Source: Flammulina velutipes (taxonomy: Eukaryota; Basidiomycota; Agaricomycetes; Agaricales; Physalacriaceae). Taken from it: DNA of 64,000 nucleotides. The notes beneath the pieces were generated by a model. That model searched no databases. It saw nothing but the letters and a program-made list of their open reading frames with translations, and was not told the origin of the DNA. The translations under genes were made by a program, and so were the position numbers. This document shows positions 1-11,824 of this stretch, in pieces; position 1 is the first letter of the stretch, and every line of letters starts with the position of its first letter. The stretch spans positions 2,480,001 through 2,544,000 of the forward strand of contig CM022373.1 of the NCBI GenBank assembly GCA_011800155.1, given 5' to 3'.

Positions 1-903
1 ATGAGCGGCAGGTTGGCGTAATGTGTCATGAAAACGCGTACAATGGATATATTGAACGCGAGTAAGAGTTTCGGTATAGGAATGAGATGCTCTAGAACAT
101 AGCGCTGATAGAAAGTTGCTCTTCCTCGTTCCTTGAGCACAGTCATAAACTCCCTTATCTGTGTTTTCGTCCATACTTGTTCTGCAGGGGGGTTAAATTA
201 CCGGCGTGTAAATAAAGAAGATGACAGTGACCTTCGGGCTTAAGATCACAGAGGCGAGCAAGATCTTCCAGGAGAATGTCAACGTCCATCATTATCTCGC
301 CATGGTCGTCGGTTTGGCTGTTTTCGAATATCTCGTCCAGCTCCATGAGTTGGTGGATCTCATCCCAGACTCCCTGGTCCCAGTCGACGTCACATTCGTC
401 TGCAAGAGTCTGGAAAGCCCGGATTTGGGACGCCACTTTATGCCGCGCCGACGCGCTCGCCTCAGCCTCAGCGGATTCGGAGCTAGCCTGTGGCGGTCCA
501 GGGTGATCTTCGGGGTTGGGCGAAGGTGAGTTACCAGTTGGCTGGATGTTGCCGTTCGTCTTTGGCGGTGCGTACATTGTCCTGAGCACCCCGCCAGTTA
601 GTCGGGCTGATGATGGTAAGAAAGGAAAGGTGTAATAATAATATTTTAATTTTTCCAGCTGGCAAAGCACATTGTTTGGTTTCGGCCATGCGTCCAAATA
701 CAGACTCTTTCTTCTGCAGCGTCTGTGTAACGGCCGTCATGAATGGCAGCAGTGTTCGCTCCGTATCCTTACAAATGTCCTCTTGTGATGCGGTGTATGG
801 TCTTGGTGGCGCCTTATAACTGGGAATCTGCATCAGCAAACCCAGCGACTTTCTTGATCCCGCCCTTACGTGCACCCTGCATCCACAACTCTCACCAAGC
901 ATC
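1..903 (-). CDS. Unrecognised protein, 3' end beyond window
   Basis: I do not recognise this family. A coherent minus-strand model can be spliced: an exon with a helical stretch starting YKAPPRPYTASQED and containing TLQKKESVFGRMAET, an intron from about 676 to 609, a Ser/Ala/Pro-rich segment followed by an acidic helical region (DVDWDQGVWDEIHQLMELDE), then a 50-bp intron (231-182). The frame continues through the first base of the window (FMTVLKERGRATFYQRYVL and onward), so the C-terminus is missing here. The first exon and start codon are uncertain; the region 780-950 has several possible splice combinations. It is transcribed divergently from the next gene. The coding potential is clear from the frame-consistent introns, but no function can be given. 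Confidence 0.6.
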
Positions 904-974
904 TCGAATCGGAGGCGGCGGGCAGGCGAACACTCACAGCTCCCCTTGACAGTCTTCTGCGTTCCACTATCATC

Positions 975-1819
975 ATGTCCAAGCCGTTCTATTCGTTTAA
1001 CTCTACCAGCACTTCTGTTAATGTGCGTTTCTACCGTTTATCTCCCTCCTTATCATTAACACAATGGCCTGCAGTATGCCTGGCCGGATGGGTTAACTGG
1101 TATTGAGCGCGTCGCCCTTGCCAGCCAAGGCGACCTTCAACGCGTCCTGAGGTCCGTTGCGCTTTCCTACCTGTATTGTCCAGCGCTGATAAGGCCATAG
1201 CGCATTCTTCGCGAGAACCATCCAGATTACGCCCATACACACCCACACTCGCCTCTCAGTCTCTCCGGACCTACCCGACGTCCCGCTCGACGTTCCGAAC
1301 GACAGCGCTCTTGCATCCGCTTCTCCCCAGACACCCATCACGCAAACGCGTCAAGTCTTGTTGCAATGCGCGGAAAAGACAGTTTGCACTGCGACGTCCA
1401 ATGTTCGCATCACTTCGCCTGAGTGTGCGCGTTTGTTTCTTGTGGACAAGTTTCCCATAGGGCAGCTATTTCGCAAGATGGGGAAGCTGCCAGATTTCGA
1501 GCTTATCGCGGTCGGCTTCGACAAGGTTGAGCCGCATGGTGAAACGGAGAGCGATGGAGAGCAGGTCTGGAGGAAGTACCGTCTGTCGGTTGACGGATTC
1601 GAGTCTGAGATTTTGGAAGTCTTCCCGTCTCGACGCATGTTTTTGTCTGGGGAGAAGTGGCTGACGGGCTCTCTCGAGGACGATCAGTCTATCTCGAAGA
1701 CGCTGACCGAACGCAGGCCATGCCAATGGCAGCGTTCCATGTTCATTTTTCTCCTAGCAGTTTTCGCCACAATCTTGCTTACGGGTAAAGGACAAGCTTA
1801 TACCTACACATTTGTGTAA
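975..1819 (+). CDS. Conserved basidiomycete single-TM protein, function unknown
   Basis: Three exons (975-1022, 1075-1151, 1201-1819) give a 247-residue protein. Both introns are about 50 bp, have GT-AG borders and keep the frame; the first has a TTAAC-type branch site. The start is the ATG of MSKPFYSF. Residues 17-45 read YAWPDGLTGIERVALASQG, a motif I associate with an uncharacterised mushroom family, but no named domain is evident. A hydrophobic segment near the C-terminus (SMFIFLLAVFATILLTG) followed by a short tail suggests a tail-anchored or single-pass membrane protein. The gene is divergent from the gene at the left edge, with a very short shared 5' region. Function unknown. Confidence 0.8.
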
Positions 1820-2390
1820 TTACTTCAGAGTCACTATAATTCCATGGCCAGTCCTAGCCAATAGCTATTTACATATTGACCGTTTGCATGTATGTACATT
1901 GGTCGGGAGAATTTCCCAAGCTTGGTAAAATCCTCCTCAAGCTGGTAGAACGGTGTAAATATCACGTCTCCGGCACTACTTAGCGCTCAACACTTGATAA
2001 TCATTCCTCATACCAAGCATTCGAAATGATACAAATTTTCAAGTGTGGCGCTGATGGCAATTGCAGAAATTGATCGATCCCTTCGGCCAATGTAAGGCAA
2101 GCAATTACTGAAGTACTGGTAATTGAGATACACATATGCACGATTTATTGGTCGTATAAGCTTCGTAGGGAGGTAACAGAGCGCATCGAAACAGAATGAA
2201 CGCCAGAGTCGAGTTGATGGGACGCGTTTGCGCGTGACGCTCTAATTTTTTGGTCATTTCCTTCTTTGGACCACCATGTCAACGTCGGACTAATTCTTCT
2301 CGACGGAGCGCACACTTCAACTAGCTCGGCTATGAATGCTGTTTGTATTCGACAGCGAAGCCAGTGTTGATTTTCTCCAAATCCCTGTTC
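1820..2390. other. Intergenic, no gene seen
   Basis: No open frame with plausible splice sites or domain similarity was found between the stop of the single-TM gene and the start of the Tpt1-like gene. A TA-rich stretch near 2110-2160 is unremarkable. Confidence 0.6.
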
Positions 2391-3721
2391 ATGCGCCTTC
2401 TGGGACGTCTATGCAAGCCACGCCCATTCCAATTCCAATACCGCCTGTTCACTGGAGTACCGCACCTGCATCCATATCGTCCGCCCCGCCTTACTCGAAC
2501 TCCCTCTCCCACATTCTCGGGTACGTTTTACGGACACACCCACATGGACCACTCTCACCCACCGTCTCCAGCAAAGCACCTACGCGACAAGTTCGTGCCT
2601 CCGACCTTGGACGAGCAGGACCATCTCATCGGCCAACGCCTCCAGTGGGTCCTACGCGAGAGTGCTGTCCGAGTCGGACTGCCTATTCGCCCCGACGGTT
2701 TTGTGCCCGTGTCCGCCCTAGTGCGTAACTTACCTTGTGCCAATCCGTTGTACTGATTGCCTCGCAGTGCGCATTCTCAATATTCCGTTTTCTGCCCCTC
2801 ACCCTCGAATATCTTCAGGCTATGCGAGACGCTGACCCCGGCTCCCAGTTGGAGCTCAAGGAAGAGACCAGTCCCGATTCTCGCACGCGGACTTGGCTTG
2901 TTCGTGTCGCCGGGGCCGCAAAAATGCCAGTGCGTCTGTCGGATTATCCACCTTATACATCTATTGACAAGAATCCTAGGGTGTCGCACACGTTTCTCGC
3001 AGAATAACACACACCGACCTCCCCGACATACCATTTACCAGTCTTTTATTACTCGTCCCGCTGAGCAAATGGTCAACAGTTCGTGCGTATTCTTCGACCG
3101 ACCATGTCCCATCCATTAACAACCGTGTACAGGTCGTGATGGCATTTTGGCCTCAAAACCATTTCTCAAGTTAGAGACAGACTTGCCTGACTTGTACGGG
3201 TTTAATGGTGTGTCTCTCTTTCCTTCTGCCTTGTTCAGCATATTTACGTTTCTCAAGACGATGAACCATTTGTCGTTGCTGTTCTCAACGTCAAGACGTG
3301 TCTTCACCTTGGTGTCACTTTCTGGTTGCATCCCGACGGGAGTGTTCGCACCATGGGCGATTCTAGTGGCTACATCGATCCCCAGATGTTTGAGATGGCG
3401 TACAAGGTGGAATGGGACAAAACGACGCTTCTCTCAGACGGCAATGAATCACTCGCGGAACTCAAACCCGAAGGTCGACCTTCTTTCTCTGACCGCCCTC
3501 GCCTTATTCCCCGCCGTGTAAATTTCCAGCCCAAGACGTTCCACCGTGCCGAGCTCGACAGAAAGACACCACATCTGGGACTTGGGCGTAAGATGCCCAA
3601 AACAAGCATCGACGGCTTCCCGCTCTTCGTCACTCGAACTACTAGGGCAGGCGACGAAAAGATCGAGGTGGATATCAAAAACACTAGGAGTGAGAATTGG
3701 ATCATAAAGAAGAAAGGCTAG
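2391..3721 (+). CDS. Divergent Tpt1/KptA-fold protein, catalytic residues lost
   Basis: Five exons (2391-2720, 2768-2929, 3003-3078, 3133-3209, 3239-3721) give about 375 residues. The order of sequence blocks matches tRNA 2'-phosphotransferase Tpt1, the enzyme that removes the splice-junction 2'-phosphate from tRNA using NAD+: an N-lobe (QRLQWVLRESAVRVGLPIRP then DGFVPVSAL), a LTLEYLQAMRDADPG block, and a C-terminal block (LGVTFWLHPDGSV, SSGYIDPQMF) resembling DGIKFWLSNNGVV of the canonical copy at 55.5-56.4 kb. Key residues differ: the LRH of active enzymes is LRE, KQR[FY] is replaced by PGSQL, and no SGMR or HxH motif is visible. It is probably a pseudoenzyme or has changed chemistry. The start is uncertain (in-frame ATGs at 2343, 2391, 2545); the 2391 start gives a basic, mitochondrial-presequence-like N-terminus. 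Confidence 0.7.
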
Positions 3722-4191
3722 AGAGGATGGATGAGGATATTGTGGCTGGCGCGGCGTCATCGTTGGGACACCCATTCTGCACTCGCCCCGCCTTTGCGGC
3801 GGACGCGACGGGCCTATCGGAGTTGTGCCGTAGCCTGCTGAGTTGTCGATAGCTGCGGACCTCGGCGACAGCTCCGGAGTAGTAGTATAAGTATTTACAA
3901 AAGCCATGGAATAGATGGCGCCACTAATGATATACATAGAGGACGGTTGTTGATACATATTCTAGATAATGAACCCTCTTCCTGTTACGCCAGTCCTCTT
4001 ATCCTTGAGCGTCTTTTGCCGTGTTATTGACGTCCAACCAATGTTTTCCACCGAGATCCTTGTTTTACACCATTTGAGTTACATTACAGATCTAAGGATT
4101 ACAAACAGGCGTTGTGGTATATGCAACTATCCAAAAGGATAGATAGATATGTCCCCTCCCCAGTTACTCATTAGCCAGCAACCGTGAATAA
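3722..4191. other. Convergent intergenic region
   Basis: Lies between two convergent 3' ends. A minus-strand open frame overlapping the Tpt1-like gene reaches into it but looks like an antisense shadow. No gene is seen. Confidence 0.6.
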
Positions 4192-6115
4192 TCAAAGCAC
4201 ATCATGCCAGGCCTCCGAATCCGAGGTCCCGTCCGAAAGCTCCTGGATATCCACGATCCTCACAAGTTTCCTGATATCCATCCCCGCAGGCGCTCCCAAG
4301 CTAATGAGGAAACCAGCCGGGTTGTCCGCGTACTGGTGCAACAGGTCATTCACATACGCGTGCCCACCACGATCGTCTGGTGCCAACGACACGTTCCATC
4401 CTATGGCGAAACGGTACATTCCAGCCCTCTCCGCTTCCGGAAAAGGACCAGTAATGGGAGCGTCGGGATCCAAGGACCGGAGGTAAAGGACGAGTCCACC
4501 AGTGTGCGAATATGTCATGCCATAGGTCTGAATCATCTCCCGAGTGCATCCACGGCGCATCATCTTGGTGAATTGAGCGGAATGTCGGTTACCGCCACGA
4601 AAATGTACGGAAGGGCGCTCCCACACTGGCATTACGTACACGCCAGCGAAATCGTCGTCGTCTTGCTCGTCCGAAGATTCGTCTTCATCCATCGAGTGAC
4701 CCTCCTCGAAGCTGGTATAGGTTTCGTCCTCGTCAGATTCCTCAAATTGCTCCAATAGATTGCCCATCCATGGCATGAACGGGGCATGAAAAGGGCCAGG
4801 TAAATTGTCGTACTCGTATTCATCTTCGTACCCCTCCTCAGGATCTAACATATCTTCGTCCGTAGGAAACAAGCCTGCCCAGACATCGTCTGCGGTAACA
4901 GTTGACGTCCCATCTGCACGAGCGACAGGGCTCCCAGCGGTATGGCCAGGGCCTTTGGCCTTCATCAGCGCCGTGGCGACTGACTTGACAAGGAAAACAG
5001 GAACAGGTCGATGGAGGATGGTCGCGCGGCAGCATGGGCAGGACTTTTGGCGATGCATAATGTAGTGTGGGTCGTCGTAGTCTTCCGGGTCGATATCCAT
5101 ATCATCCGCAGAAGGTGGTGCTTTTCGGAACCATTCCTGCAAGCACGGCAAGCAAAGAACGTGGCCACAAGGAGAGAGTCTAGTAAATGAAGGTTACGTT
5201 TATATATCCAGAGTTTATGAGAGCAGAACGTACGCAAATGGCCGTAGAAGGAGTTCCATACAGATTTGGCACTGCAAGGAGTTTTCAATGGAGGAGAGAG
5301 CCTGAAGGAAATTAGATTGGGAAGAAATACTGAGGACTGCCTAACTTACGTCGTCATACTGTCGTGTCTTGGTCTTAAGGGACTCGAGTTGCACTTCTTG
5401 ATCCTTTCTCGCCTTGCGTCGAAATTGTAAGAGTACGTCAATTGGAAACCAGAAGAGGACTCACTATTTGGCCAGTGTTGTTCTCAGCTTTCAGCTCTTG
5501 AATGATCTGGGTGCCATTTAGTGGGTGGAAATTAGATGGTAAGATATGACATACCTTGTGTTGTTTCTTCATAACCTTCTTGTTATCATGTAATTGTTGC
5601 TTCAACGCATCTACCTCCATCTTTAGCTTCTCCTTTTGCCGCTCGTTCTCCGCCATAGCCAAAGCACTTGAATACACCGATGTCTCCATTTCGATATCCT
5701 TATCTTTGGCAGGCGTAAGATGATGATCTCGCGTGTTCTCCTTCTTCGTGCGCGTGTGATGGACATTTCCAGAGCGCGCATGCGTCGTGGGGGGAGAGAG
5801 CGTAGGAGTAGAAGGTCGAACTTTGTGGGAACGGTCTATGTTATCTGTGCCGGATTCCCGAGCAACGCCTGCAATCTGGGGGAGTGACCGTTTCTTCTTT
5901 GGAGGCTTGGTAGTAGGCATGGTGATGAAAGGATCTGTTCTCCTCCCCGAGGATGGCGAACGGGATTTCTTCCGACGTGTGGCAGGAGTCTGATTCGCAG
6001 CATTGGCGGTGTCTGCGTCTACGGCCTTTCGTCGATGCGAGTCTGTCTTTAACCGTTTATTGCCTGTGGATAGGGTGATAACCTCGCGACTTCGGCTCGA
6101 ACGATTAGAACTCAT
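4192..6115 (-). CDS. RING-finger E3 ubiquitin ligase with coiled coil
   Basis: Five exons on the minus strand (6115-5555, 5506-5465, 5412-5350, 5301-5234, 5179-4192) give about 573 residues. Residues 1-140 are basic, Ser/Pro-rich and likely disordered with nuclear-localisation-like RKKSR and KPPKKKR patches. A coiled coil follows (about 150-220, ENERQKEKLKMEVDALKQQL). A C3HC4 RING spans about 233-290: CQIC, then SPCGHVLCLPC, then CPCC; all eight zinc ligands are present, so E2 binding and ubiquitin transfer are expected. The C-terminal half is acidic (Asp/Glu tracts) with an unrecognised globular end. The layout (disordered, coiled coil, RING, acidic tail) resembles nuclear RING ligases; the substrate is unknown. 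It is convergent with the Tpt1-like gene. Confidence 0.85.
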
Positions 6116-6407
6116 GATGGATCTGTCAAGCCTGTGTTAGTCCGGCCGAGAGTGCGAGTGGCGTGCTCACAGATAGACAAATTCGCAGAATACCGAGCTC
6201 ACAGCAGAACAATCGACCGGAGCACCGTCTTTGACGAGATTGCGCTAAATGGTGGTAAGAGGACAGGACGCGTTAATGAGTTGTTGTGACTCGATATTCT
6301 CGACAAACACGTAACACAGCCACACAATGAGGACAATGAAGACAAGTACATATGTAGTATAACAACAATAAGTGAGATATAATGATAGCATATCCACACG
6401 TCAAGAA

Positions 6408-8412
6408 TTAAGAATGAGTTCGTCTCGAAACGTACAAGCCGCCCTCCCAGGAACTGACAGAATATCCGTCCTCGGTGAGTGCCTTTCTGACAGCAGGCTT
6501 CAGCACGCTGACCTGGTTCACTGAATGCGAGCCACGTCCAGTAATAACTGTCAGTGGTTTGCCTTAGAATCAACCGCGACGTAAGTATATGCACGGCCCA
6601 AGGATTTGGATGTGCGCACCGGAGACATCCAATGAGGATATTATGTCCCGAACAATGTAAACGGCCTCAGCTCCAGTGGTTCCGTGCAAGTCAACACTGT
6701 ATGGGTCCGTCCTGGCATTCATAGTAAGAAGCAATTCCAAATAAAATCTTTTATGCATACCGTTTAGACTCGACTTTTATTCGTGCGAGCTCGAGGCTAT
6801 CTTTCTTAGCCATCTCCTGAAATTGGCGAGCCTAAACCAACTCAGCAAAGAAAAGAACGATAAGAGACAAAGGCTTACACGTTCCGCGAAGAACAGCGCC
6901 ACTTCACCTCCTCTACTTCGATTATTCCCCCTTTGCCACGATTTGGTCGCCTCCCTAAGCATTTCATCGCGCCTCCTCATGTTCTCATCCACTCTCTTCT
7001 TAAATATAGCCATCTCGCCTGTATCACCCTTCCCTCCCTTCCACAAACTGTTGCCATGCCCTTTAACTTTCATACCGTTCACATCGCGTGTATACGCAGG
7101 AACGTGAGCGGGTGCCGATGGAGGAAGACGTTGTGGTGTCTTGCGCTTGGGTACAGCCTGCCACTGGAATGGCGACGGTTTGTTCGCCGACACTGAATGC
7201 GACCGAGACTTTGAAGCCTGCGGCGGCGGTGGAGGTACTGGTGGAGGACCCGACGGCACCTTGGTGCGAAAGCTCAGCTGGGAGGGGGGAGCAGTTTGAG
7301 GAGAGCAGTGGTATATTCCTCTGTCCCGGTAGCCTAGGTAGGAGTCCGCATCGAGTTCTCGTAGTACTATGACGAGGTCCAAAGCATCGTTATCTCTTCC
7401 TTCTGTAACGATGACACATAGCTCGGCTTCCCCAACCATCCGCGATCGTTCGTCGGAATCCAAGTATTCGTACATGGGGAGGATAATGTTCAAGAGCTCT
7501 AGATAGCTGGGTATATGATCGTCCGGGGTATAATCGAGGGAATCACGCACATCGGCGAGTGCGGCACCGAGAGCAGTGTATGGGGAAGTGTATTTGGGGG
7601 AGTGGAGATACGACTGGAAGAAGGTTGGCTGGTAGGAAGGAACCAATGACGCGAGATGGGTGGCTAAAGAAGCTAATTGGGACCAGGCATCGGAAGATGG
7701 CGTACTCGTAGTGTCAATTGTCGTTTGAGTGCGTCTAGGGTGGGGTCGAATGTGATGTTGTTGACGAATGTCCGCAATGGCAATGGTGGTATTCTTCTTC
7801 TTCTTCCCAGCTTTTTGTTTGCCGTTCTTGTTCTGGACAATCTCCCAAAGCTCGGGAATGTTTGGCACATCGTCCATGTCCATACCATCCAGCCCCCGTT
7901 CCTCCATTTCACGTATCGACTCTGCGGTCAGGATACCAGCAATGACATCCCACATATCCATGTCGCCATCTATTACCTGAGCGTCTGACAATGCCTTGTC
8001 CAAGCGGCCTGTGTCGATGTGGGGGAGAGCTGCCTGGAGGAAGCTGAGTGGTGTGGTTGACGCAGTGACTATGGATCCCGTGGTGGAGCTTGAAGTGACT
8101 GTATCCCCAAGATAGATACTTGGCGTATCCGCACTGTCGTCTACATAGCTGGCGACTTCGACGTCCTCAAACTGCTCCGATAAATCAGCTTGTGTGGCTA
8201 TCTCGCGCAAGTTTGACCGGAGCAGCTCAATCTCATCGGAAGATGGGGTTTTTGGCTTTCCAGCGGCGTCGAAGGTAATGTCTGTGAGACAAGCGGCCAA
8301 GAGAGAAGAGTCCAATGGAGGACAAAATTCAGCCTAGGATTTTTGAACGGATGCATGAGATGAATTGAAGAGGTTGATCAGATACCTCCAAGGTTTCAAA
8401 TAGTGTTCCCAT
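6408..8412 (-). CDS. Smr-domain nuclease, Cue2-like (CUE?-DUF1771-Smr)
   Basis: Multi-exon gene, about 595 residues, start at MGTLFETLE (first exon 8412-8386, second 8333-6879), stop at 6408. The C-terminus has a DUF1771 helix pair (FKKRVDENMRRRDEMLREAT through ARQFQEMAKKDSLELARIK) followed by an Smr domain with the two hallmark motifs, VDLHGTTGAEA and TGRGSHS. In this family (yeast Cue2, human N4BP2) the Smr domain is an RNA endonuclease acting on mRNAs with stalled ribosomes, or a tRNA/mRNA-binding nuclease. A helical region near residues 100-150 (LPHIDTGRLDKALSDA) may be a degenerate CUE domain; that is a weak call. The middle is proline-rich and disordered. It shares a 200-bp divergent promoter, with a CACGTG site, with the small membrane protein at 8615. 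Confidence 0.85.
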
Positions 8413-8519
8413 AGTACGGTAAGGGCAATATACTTTTGGTTATAAGATAATGATAGTTGAGACGATGATAGCAGGAAGAAAGCAGAATGTGGCTCAGGCC
8501 GACTCATCGATCATCATAG

Positions 8520-8525
8520 CACGTG
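8520..8525. promoter_or_regulatory. CACGTG E-box in divergent promoter
   Basis: A palindromic CACGTG lies in the 202-bp gap between the divergent starts at 8412 and 8615. Such sites bind bHLH regulators in fungi. With a single copy and no conservation data, function is an inference. Confidence 0.35.
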
Positions 8526-8614
8526 GCCTCGGTCAGTGCCTCGGCCGCAGCGACCAGCAACACTCGTCACCTTCAACATAGCCTCCACTACTACTCCTTT
8601 AAATTTTCCCGATT

Positions 8615-9160
8615 ATGCTGTTTCTCCTATCCATACTTGCGCTCCTTGCGCTTGTATTTCTCAGTAAGTTTTACAAACATTCTATTTTGGCCTCCAGACC
8701 TGAGCATTCCGTAGTGGCATTCCGATACAGAGTCTCGCTTTCGCCTTACGTTCCGGAGCGTGTAAAGCTGCTGTTCCCAAAGCTCAGCCAATATGTGCCC
8801 CTTAGCACATTTGCAGACCAAGCAAATGCAGGCCTCACTTCGTCCGACTTTGATATCGAAGCAAACGTACGGAGTGGTGACTCCCGAAGCGGACTCGATG
8901 AGCAGGGTACTCGAGAGGTAATGGATATCATGCGCCGAGAGCGAGTCAAGTTAGTCGCATCCTTCGCTTGGCCTAGGTTCTTATGTTAACTTTCATTTAG
9001 CTTCGACCAAGCGCGGTTGATACGCCACAACAAAATTCTGGCTCAGAATGGTATTGATCCTTCAGGTTCGTAACTACGTCTGGGTATCGTGGCCTTACAA
9101 GTACATAACCCATCTTACCTAGGTATGCCTCTCGATTCAAAGGCTATTACCCGCCTGTAG
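8615..9160 (+). CDS. Small membrane protein, DUF2015-like
   Basis: Three exons (8615-8949, 9001-9065, 9123-9160) give 145 residues; both introns keep the frame. The N-terminus is a hydrophobic segment (MLFLLSILALLALVFLSKF), either a signal anchor or a TM helix. The C-terminus reads MRRERVNFDQARLIRHNKIL then NGIDPSGMPLDSKAI, closely matching my recollection of the fungal family DUF2015 (small uncharacterised ER/membrane proteins ending in a GxPxDxK motif). Function unknown. It is divergent from the Smr nuclease gene. Confidence 0.8.
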
Positions 9161-11824
9161 CGGAGATTATCCATCTTCCGACCGGACCTTGTGGCGATCG
9201 CTCTCCCCAACCTCCCGCCACACTAATCTTCCGACTCGCATTACTCATCTCACCACGTTCATTCAATCCCTAACCCGCATTATCTCCCTCTGACTAACCG
9301 CTGTATCTGGGACACTGTCCATTGACATTCAATTGTTGTAAATTTGTTACTGACACATTCATTCTCTAATAAATCTCTGGATTTCTAACCATTATCAAAC
9401 GTCATGATCTCTGGGACTTTCCTTCCTTTCTGTGTTATCGTCGTCTTGTTTCTGGGGTTCCTCCACTCAGAAATTCTGATCTTCGCTGGCATATCCACAC
9501 TATCCCACAAAATGGTCGACGAAGTCTGGACCTCCAATGCCGTGGTAATGCGTCACAAATTCTTCTGCGCCCCGGGTATGTTGCCGAAATTCTGCTTTCG
9601 AACTTCGAGCCGTGTCTGCTGAATGATTTCAAAGCTTCTTAGGCATGCATTGACACCCACAACGTCCCACAAGATATACGCACCTGGTTTTGCGATTTCT
9701 CTCTTCCTTTAGGAGCCAGCGAGCTTCCTGATCATCGCGGCGCATTCTCTAAATCGCTCGTCGTTGTCTCTTGCTGTTCATGTGCCTTGATCTGATATGT
9801 TTAGCGCCGAAAGTCGCCGTATAGGAGCAGTACAACTATCTTTTTCATCAAGAGACCTGAGGTACGCTTTTCATACCAAGCCGTAGGAGCCTTAGTTGAG
9901 CTACGCATCACCTAGTAATGTAGACGGAGAAAGAAACGGTCATTCTCACACAACGAACGCTGGTCCCGGTATTTCATCTCGGACAAGTACCACTAACACT
10001 GGGTGCGCCTTGTGTCCAGGACGCTGCTTTGATCGATCTCTGTCGACCTCGGGTGGTCTTAGATTCATGCGACATACCGTATCATGCGGCGCCTACCACT
10101 TAGAAAGGAACGAAATTCGGATTTTACCTTGAATAACGGCTTTGGTCGAAACTCAGATGCTCAATCCGCTCACGGCCGCCTAGATTTTTGTATTGTGTGG
10201 TCAGGTCTTGATGAGAGTCGCCTCAATTATTAGACGAAGAATCAGGTGTGTAGACTGTTCTATTCATACGTGCGATTCCGGCCAGCTGAATCTACGGCGG
10301 AACATTAGGATCTTCACGATGCAGTCAATTGTTTGCCAACAGTGTTCAATTTCCCCAGCATCCAAAGTTTTGACAGATCGAATCGCGGGTATGTATCTGC
10401 CAGTCTATACCTCCCACGCTATGTCGCTTCCACGTCTATCTCCCACTCCGTGTATACAGCCTCCCAACTTCTTCGAAGCATTTAATAATGACCATTCTAG
10501 GGTCGGGCTCAATCGATAACCCTGGCACTATAGCAGATCTACATCAACTCTCGAACTTGAAACTGTGACTTCGGAGGACTTGTCATTGGGCAGAACGAAA
10601 TCCCCTTCCATCTCGTTTCCTTCCACGGAAGCAAATGGCTACCGTCCGTCCGCCCCCTGGCTGGAGCGAAGCCAGGAACTGATTCTCTGGACATCTCCAC
10701 TGGAGACGGTGGCATCCGCCTGAAAATCGGAGAGTCCAAGGCCGCGAGCATGCCCACCGCTAGTGATTCATCCAGCCTCGAGAGGACGCGACTTTTCTAG
10801 GCAAAATTCTGGATCGCCCTCGCTGTCAAAACGAAACAAAAAGCTCGCCACAGAGGCCGACTCCATTCGGAACATAAGGCGCTTGTCCGGTCACAGGCCA
10901 TCTTTCGGCGGGACCCCAAACACCCATCTCTCCGAGCTTGAACACAGAGTAAGGCTAACGAGCCAAGCTGGAATGAATCAACCGAACCAGTCAAATCGCC
11001 ACATTTGTATATGAAAGGTGGATGATCTTCCGGGCTCAATCTTTCATATTTCCACATTCCAGACTGAGACATAATCAGAATATGATTCGGTGTCTATTCC
11101 AAGATAGCCGAGCTGGACACTGGCCGTTGGAGTTTCTCCCTGGTCGTGTCGTACACCTGACGCGTCGTGGAGAATTCTATGGCGCGTATCATTCCCTCGG
11201 TGGCGCGCTCCTCATTGCGCATCATCAAAGTCAAGTTTACAATGTAATACACTGGATCGGGCAACAAGGCAATTCATCACGCTCTCCATGTCGAGATACT
11301 AGTCCGCTCATGGTCCGCTCATGGCAGTGAAACGCTCTCGCTCTACCATTTTACGTATCTATCTATATCACCCGTCGCTCAGAAGGATCAGTCCATGTAG
11401 CTCTCACCGGGATAATGCCAGGCATATTATTTTTCTGCGTCACGGTCACGAGACGGTGATTTCCCAAGAGACCGTTGCTGTGGCGCCTGGTCGGAAATAT
11501 CACAAAAAGATACCTCAACTGCGCCAATGATACCTTTCTGCCCCGCGGTGGTCGGCCCCGATGAATAGGCGTTGCGACTTCGCCTGTCAATCTTCGTGTT
11601 TCCCATCTTTGATGGTCATGGTTAATCAAACCTGTATTCATACAACAGGGAGCTCTACGAGGAACGTCCCACGCGCTATCATGCTCTTTTTGGAGGAAAG
11701 AAGCTGCTACTTGGTAACGGTGGCGTGCGCTAATCCACGAGGGTTCGAACATGCATGCGTCAATAGATGGTACCTCGAAATGTGGCGCGTACTAAATTAT
11801 CTACACCTCGAGGTACATTTCATC
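9161..11824. other. 2.7-kb gap without intact gene
   Basis: Only short frames interrupted by stops are found on both strands. Stretches at about 10.5-10.8 kb and 11.0-11.3 kb (LPGRVVHLTRRGEFYGAYH) look like decayed coding sequence, but I cannot name a parent family. No LTRs, terminal inverted repeats or tRNA were found. Confidence 0.5.

Noticed and set aside
3449..3958. 169-codon minus-strand frame
   Set aside because: Overlaps the last exon of the Tpt1-like gene in antisense and shows no recognisable family.
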